Of a DNA stretch of 64,000 bases, positions 63,946 through 64,000 are shown one piece after another. How positions within the stretch are numbered: the first letter of the stretch is position 1; each line of letters starts with the position of its first letter. Source of the DNA: an uncultured Shewanella sp. (GTDB lineage Bacteria; Pseudomonadota; Gammaproteobacteria; Enterobacterales; Shewanellaceae); the NCBI GenBank assembly GCA_947503555.1, contig CANNEE010000004.1, positions 62,001 to 126,000 of the forward strand, written 5' to 3'. The notes beneath the pieces are model-generated. The model was not told the origin of the DNA. It ran no database searches and worked only from the letters and a program-made list of their open reading frames with translations. The position numbers were made by a program, and so were the translations under genes.

Positions 63946-64000
63946 ATGAGAGGCTTGTTTAATCCAATGGCTAAGAAGAGCGACATAAGCCGAATAGCCA
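63946..64000 (+). CDS. start of the next fdh-cluster gene (cut by window edge)
   Basis: ATG at 63946 begins MRGLFNPMAKKSDISRIA and runs off the window. Only 18 codons are seen, so the family cannot be told. It follows DUF3306 at 152 nt, so it is likely part of the formate-dehydrogenase operon. The second ATG (MAKKSD) is an alternative start. Confidence 0.35.
   Translation, partial: MRGLFNPMAKKSDISRIA

Noticed and set aside
1-64000. CRISPR array or tandem repeat array
   Set aside because: No regularly spaced repeat was seen; only single inverted or direct repeats.
1-64000. tRNA or rRNA genes, including one as the island's target
   Set aside because: No cloverleaf or conserved T-loop pattern was found in the intergenic regions, and the recombinase module lies beside gor, not a tRNA.

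Overview
The window reads as a chromosomal segment of a marine gammaproteobacterium, most likely Shewanella or a close relative. This is inferred from gene content, not from a marker gene: a hutI/hutC-U-H cluster, an MtnC-like phosphatase with a DTAG motif, fdhD with DUF3305/DUF3306 genes, an M6 protease ending in a GlyGly-CTERM-like tail, an AcrAB-type pump, FliL-like and DUF3157 proteins. No rRNA, tRNA or CRISPR array was found.

1-9.6 kb is a genomic island. From the left edge it holds (i) a DEAD/DEAH-type helicase (cut by the window edge) behind a winged-helix/coiled-coil protein, divergent from a small Xre regulator with two palindromic operator-like sites over the shared promoter; (ii) a dCMP/dCTP-deaminase-type phage-defence gene (AvcD-like), preceded by a strongly promoted 57-codon small gene or RNA in the position of the AvcI inhibitor RNA; (iii) a four-gene, overlapping tyrosine-recombinase module (440, about 581, 682 and 152 aa) like the integrase sets of Vibrio/Shewanella islands. 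A perfect 9-bp inverted repeat with a 7-bp spacer lies between the first recombinase gene and the core gene gor and could be the recombinase core site.

9.6-31 kb is core-like: gor, two envelope proteins, prlC/opdA with a heat-shock-like promoter, a Fur-box-controlled TonB receptor coupled to a periplasmic CxxC redoxin, a thioesterase, a GST and LysR pair, 3-methyladenine glycosylase, an RND efflux adaptor and pump, a LemA/DUF3137/lytic transglycosylase operon, an Fe-S-type HTH regulator, rlmJ and rsmJ. At 31.0-32.25 kb is an IS3-family element whose orfB carries an in-frame TGA; next to it are a short membrane-protein gene and a decayed secreted ORF.

33-47.3 kb: a 2OG-oxygenase-like protein, a DUF4382 lipoprotein, a chemotaxis receptor, a thioesterase, a PagL-like deacylase, mtnC, the histidine-utilisation cluster with a clear HutC operator, and a tandem-PilJ-domain secreted protein beside a second chemotaxis receptor. 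47.4-60.7 kb: hotdog thioesterase, DUF3157, YbdG-like MscS channel, acyltransferase, NTF2-like protein, DUF3365 haem protein, NRDE protein, a ZIP-like membrane protein, yhgN, a lipoprotein plus M6 protease pair, ubiC, a FliL-like protein and rlmF. 60.7-64 kb is the start of a formate-dehydrogenase maturation region: a DNA-binding regulator and fdhD on the minus strand, and DUF3305-DUF3306 genes on the plus strand behind a sigma-54-type promoter with an upstream direct repeat.
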